Origin: Phallus indusiatus
Lineage: Eukaryota > Basidiomycota > Agaricomycetes > Phallales > Phallaceae
NCBI GenBank assembly: GCA_027605045.1
Contig: JAQFWX010000001.1
Location: 2,232,001 to 2,296,000, forward strand
Reading direction: 5' to 3'
DNA length: 64,000 bases
The notes beneath the pieces were generated by a model. That model had not been told where the DNA came from. It searched no databases and saw nothing but the letters and a program-made list of their open reading frames with translations. A program made the position numbers and the translations under genes. Every line of letters begins with the position of its first letter. Position 1 is the stretch's first letter. Positions 60,821 to 64,000 of the stretch are shown piece by piece.

Positions 60821-62104
60821 ATGTCATCTTCAAAATCGCAGGAATCTTCTCCGAAATTCATATCTGACACTCAATTCGACGCGTTGGTGGACCTTCTTGG
60901 GATTGACAGCGATTCTGAAGATGATTTGGAAAAGAAGCAACAACAGCAGCAACTCAACACAGTAAATCCATTTGATTTCGCGGAGAATCCTAGCAGGTCT
61001 GTCTCAGTTTCGAATTCGATTTCAAATCAGCTGAGTATACATGTATATGAAGGAACCAGGACCGCGACGATCTATTCAATAACGCGTGTGTGGCCTTTAC
61101 TATTCATGGAGAAACCGCAGTCGACGTTATCTCATTCTAAAGTACACCTCGTGTAGACGCGGCATTTAACCATGCTGAAGCAGGTACGCGTGTCAACCGT
61201 ATCTTCGTCATGATTTTTCATTAACGGTTTTTCCTTGTGCAGACCTCATTGATCTGGCGAACAATTCACCTCTATGGAACCATGTGTCGATTCAGGAACC
61301 TTTGCAGGAATCGACACCACTGAAGAAGCATATGAAAACTCCGCTGAAGGATAAGGTAAGCCCGTTTTATTCTCCGGGTGCTATATACAGAGAAGACTCA
61401 AAATTGTAATTGTCCATCGTGACCCACTTTTGTGTTTTCACAGAGAAGTCCGGACTTGGCGTCAATCAAAGCAGCATTGGATTTAGCACATAAAGAGACA
61501 GAGGAATTAAAAGAACGTTGTCGTAACCTCGAGGCACTTCTTAAATCACGGTCTAACAAACTGGGAATTGATCTGCGCCGTGAAGGAGATAAGATTCGAG
61601 ATCAAACACCGTTTACCGATGATGTTCCGGAGAATGACCATCGTGAAGCTGACCCTGGCGATCGACAGCAACAACACGAAACCACCTTAGATATGGATAC
61701 TATCTCGCCTCCACGAGCTCGTTTGCTGCTAAAAGTGAGCCCATACGTATCTGGTCATGTGGTCATTTATCGTTTACAGCTCGGTGATTACGGCGCTTTA
61801 GTTTCTCGTTAAAGCACTTTCTTTATCCGTCGCCGATGTTCAAAGCGAAGCTGCCCAATATGCTGACGACCTCAATACCGCGCCGGTTAAATCTGGCTCG
61901 CAATCGAAGCTGACTTTGAATGACGTCCGCAGGTCGGTCGAATTTGTGTCATATATTGATGAGCTGGTGTGGAGAAGGAGCAGACTGGGTTGCAAATACG
62001 ATGACACGCATGGCGAAGATAACATCTCGGCTTTGAAAGAGCGTATAGATCTGTGGGAAAGGGTGATACGTTCGAGGCCTCTGAAGCAATATAAATATAT
62101 ATAA
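60821..62104 (+). CDS. Uncharacterised coiled-coil protein
   Basis: Not recognised. The start at 60821 gives MSSSKSQESSPKFISDTQFD, then ALVDLLGIDSDSEDDLEKK, an acidic stretch and a Gln run. An intron (probably 60,995-61,141) leads to VDAAFNHAEADLIDLANNSP and TPLKKHMKTPLKDK. The next exon has a clear coiled coil, SIKAALDLAHKETEELKERC, continuing to about 61,560. After another intron come FLVKALSLSVADVQSEAAQY and SVEFVSYIDELVWRRS, then a helical end LKERIDLWERVIRSR with stop at 62102-62104. About 320 residues. Probably a cytosolic or nuclear scaffold protein conserved in related fungi; this last point is inference. Some exon borders are uncertain. Confidence 0.6.
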
Positions 62105-62480
62105 GGGAAAAAGAAAAGGAGATCAGCTTGATACTTAACCCTGATCGGGCTTCAAGTTGCCATGAGTAGCACTGTGTAGCATGTGGACAATATAAGATTC
62201 GTTGGAGCCAATAAGACCTACTTATCGCAAAAACCGTAAAAAGTTCTGCCTGCTATAATCATAACTTACGGAACACCAGGCCAAGTAAAAAAGACCATTT
62301 TGAAATAACGCATGAAAATGCTCCTCGTGGAATGGTCAAATTCCATGTGGCACCTCAAGGTCACGTGAACAAACTGCAGTTTTCTGCTGAGCCTTTACCT
62401 CCGGGTCAATTCAATTCCATCCACAACCGCTATATAAATGGTGAACGTTTAGCCTCGCCTTTTGCAGTTCTTTTGGCTTA

Positions 62481-64000
62481 ATGGCTGTATCGGGCCTCCG
62501 CGTCATGCATCAAGCACTGATAGTTGTAGGGCTTCTCCTAGCTCTGTCCGGAAATGTTGTAGCACTGTGGCCCAGGCCAAGGACGCTCAGCACGGGGTCG
62601 ACTAATCTACGTCTTTCGTCTCAGTTCTCAATCAACGTCGCCGTACACAATGCGCCGCAAGATCTGAAAGATGCAGTGACACGTACAAAAGGCTTCATTT
62701 CCAACGATAAACTCCAGTTGCTCGTTCCAGACCGAGGAGCAAGTCTCGCGGGATCTCTCAAGACGGCTAAGCAGCTGAAAACGCTCACATTGTCGTTAAC
62801 GGGGAACCGACCTGTCAAGAGTATATCTGAAGAAGCTGTCGTTGATCTAACTCAACGAGACGAGTCGTATACCTTGCACGTTCCGAATGACGGTTCGAGC
62901 GCTCAGTTGTCTGCTAACTCGTAAGTAAAAACCTTTTCATTGCCTCCAGAACAAGTTTCTGAAATAGCTGGCGTTCCTCATTGTTGATTAGGACGTTGGG
63001 CCTTTTGCGTGGATTGACTACTTTCAGCCAGCTTTGGTATTACCTCAACGGTGAAACGTATACCACAGAAGCCCCTATCAGTATCAGCGACTCTCCCCGC
63101 TATCCTTATCGAGGATTCATGCTTGACACGGCGCGCAATTAGTGAGGATTACACATTATTTTAATCTTTCTTCCAAATTGGAGCTGAACTGGCAATGATA
63201 GCTTCCCAGTTTCCGATATTCTAACAACGTTAGACTCGCTTAGTGCTACGAAGGTAATTAACCGCATCACCTTGTCATGTCCTTTGCATAAAGTTAAAAT
63301 AATGACCGTAGATTAACACTTTCCATTGGCATATTGTGGACAGCCAGAGCTTCCCTCTTAAACTTAACAATTTGTGAGTTAATCAAAAGCTTTTCATTAA
63401 TGTTGGTGAAATGAAATGACTCGGCTGATACGCAACGTGGGCGTCATTTAGCCCAGAACTGGCGGAAGCTGCTTATGATTCTTCATCCATTTACACGGAA
63501 TCTGATGTACAAAATGTTGTTTCTTATGCTGCCGCTGTAAGTTCTGTGCAAGTTGCATAACTTGAGGGTCCCAATCACTGACACTTCCTCAAGCGCGGTA
63601 TTGATGTCATGCTGGTACGGATGCTATTCCTCATCGACGCTATGATCTAATGCATCTTCGGGTATAGGAAATAGATACACCTGGACATACAGCAGCTATC
63701 TCGGTTTCACATCCTTCCTTTGTCGCATGCAACAATCTTCAGCCATGGACTACATTCGCAAATGGTAAAGACACAGGCTCTTTCAGGGCGACATAGTATA
63801 ACCGGCTGACTTCCCTCTCCGTTAGAACCTCCCGCAGGACAACTACGTTTCACGGATAAAACTGTGATCCAATTCGTTCAATCCCTTTTCAAATCGACTG
63901 CTCAGCTTTTACCGTCGACGTTGTTTTCGACAGGCGGTGATGAGATCAACATGCCTTGTTATGATCAGGATAATCAGACACAGCAGGAGTTGCAAGCGAA
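62481..64000 (+). CDS. Secreted beta-N-acetylhexosaminidase, GH20 (3' end outside window)
   Basis: Releases terminal GlcNAc/GalNAc from chitin oligomers and glycoproteins, outside the cell or in the wall. The start at 62481 gives a signal peptide (LIVVGLLLALSGNVVALWP). The GH20 N-terminal domain runs through GSSAQLSANS, TLGLLRGLTTFSQLWYY, ISISDSPRYPYRGFMLDTAR and, across introns, YFPVSDILTTLDSLSATKIN. The barrel begins TFHWHIVDSQSFPLKL, GIDVMLEIDTPGHTAA and SHPSFVACNN, and reaches the catalytic Asp-Glu pair in LFSTGGDEIN near 63,925-63,950. At least seven introns within the window. The gene continues past 64,000. Confidence 0.92.

Noticed and set aside
1..64000. tRNA, rRNA, CRISPR arrays and bacterial-type operons
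   Set aside because: No tRNA B-box with a matching cloverleaf, no rRNA words and no spaced direct repeats seen; the gene structure is eukaryotic with spliceosomal introns.

Overview
The window looks like nuclear DNA of a basidiomycete fungus, most likely an agaricomycete. Genes are broken by many short introns (about 40-70 bp, GT..AG). The recognisable proteins are typical of that group: a Sur2-type sphingolipid C4-hydroxylase, an Ent3-like epsin, Vps33, Msp1, geranylgeranyltransferase-I beta, tandem P450s, DUF6533 membrane proteins and a GH20 hexosaminidase. No tRNA, rRNA or CRISPR array was seen. All calls come from reading the sequence by eye; no homology search was run.

Left part (1 to about 27 kb): an accessory, repeat-rich region. 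It contains a diverged direct segmental duplication. Block A (1-1,160) matches 19,340-20,620, and block B (7,360-11,475) matches 21,450-26,465. Each copy carries a + strand and a - strand member of one family of small single-pass membrane proteins. The tails end in a G-S-L-G-L-I motif, and a phase-1 intron splits the membrane segment. Between and around the blocks lie an inverted pair of DUF6533 seven-helix protein genes (one with an in-frame TGA), a broken copy of the RNA polymerase III subunit gene RPC9/RPC17, a LINE 3' remnant, and a 283-bp solo LTR with a 5-bp target duplication.

Middle (27.4-38.2 kb): two tandem cytochrome P450 genes and a short-chain dehydrogenase, all on the - strand, possibly a small oxidative gene cluster. 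A decayed fifth copy of the left-arm family sits between the P450s. The second P450 unit is interrupted downstream by a 1,043-bp element with terminal inverted repeats; the first unit keeps the matching empty site. The Msp1 ATPase gene follows.

Right part (39.4-64 kb): conserved housekeeping genes. They are geranylgeranyltransferase-I beta (-), divergent from a WDR7/rabconnectin-3-beta-like WD40 gene (+); SUR2 (+); VPS33 (+); an epsin (+); tyrosyl-tRNA synthetase (-), divergent from a coiled-coil orphan (+); and the 5' part of a secreted GH20 beta-hexosaminidase running off the window end. Two small orphan single-pass membrane protein genes flank VPS33 and share a motif with each other. Vps33, the epsin, the WDR7-like protein and Msp1 all act in membrane traffic or organelle quality control, but nothing indicates co-regulation.

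The most unusual signal is the repeated, fast-diverging family of small membrane proteins in the left arm and the similar orphans next to VPS33.
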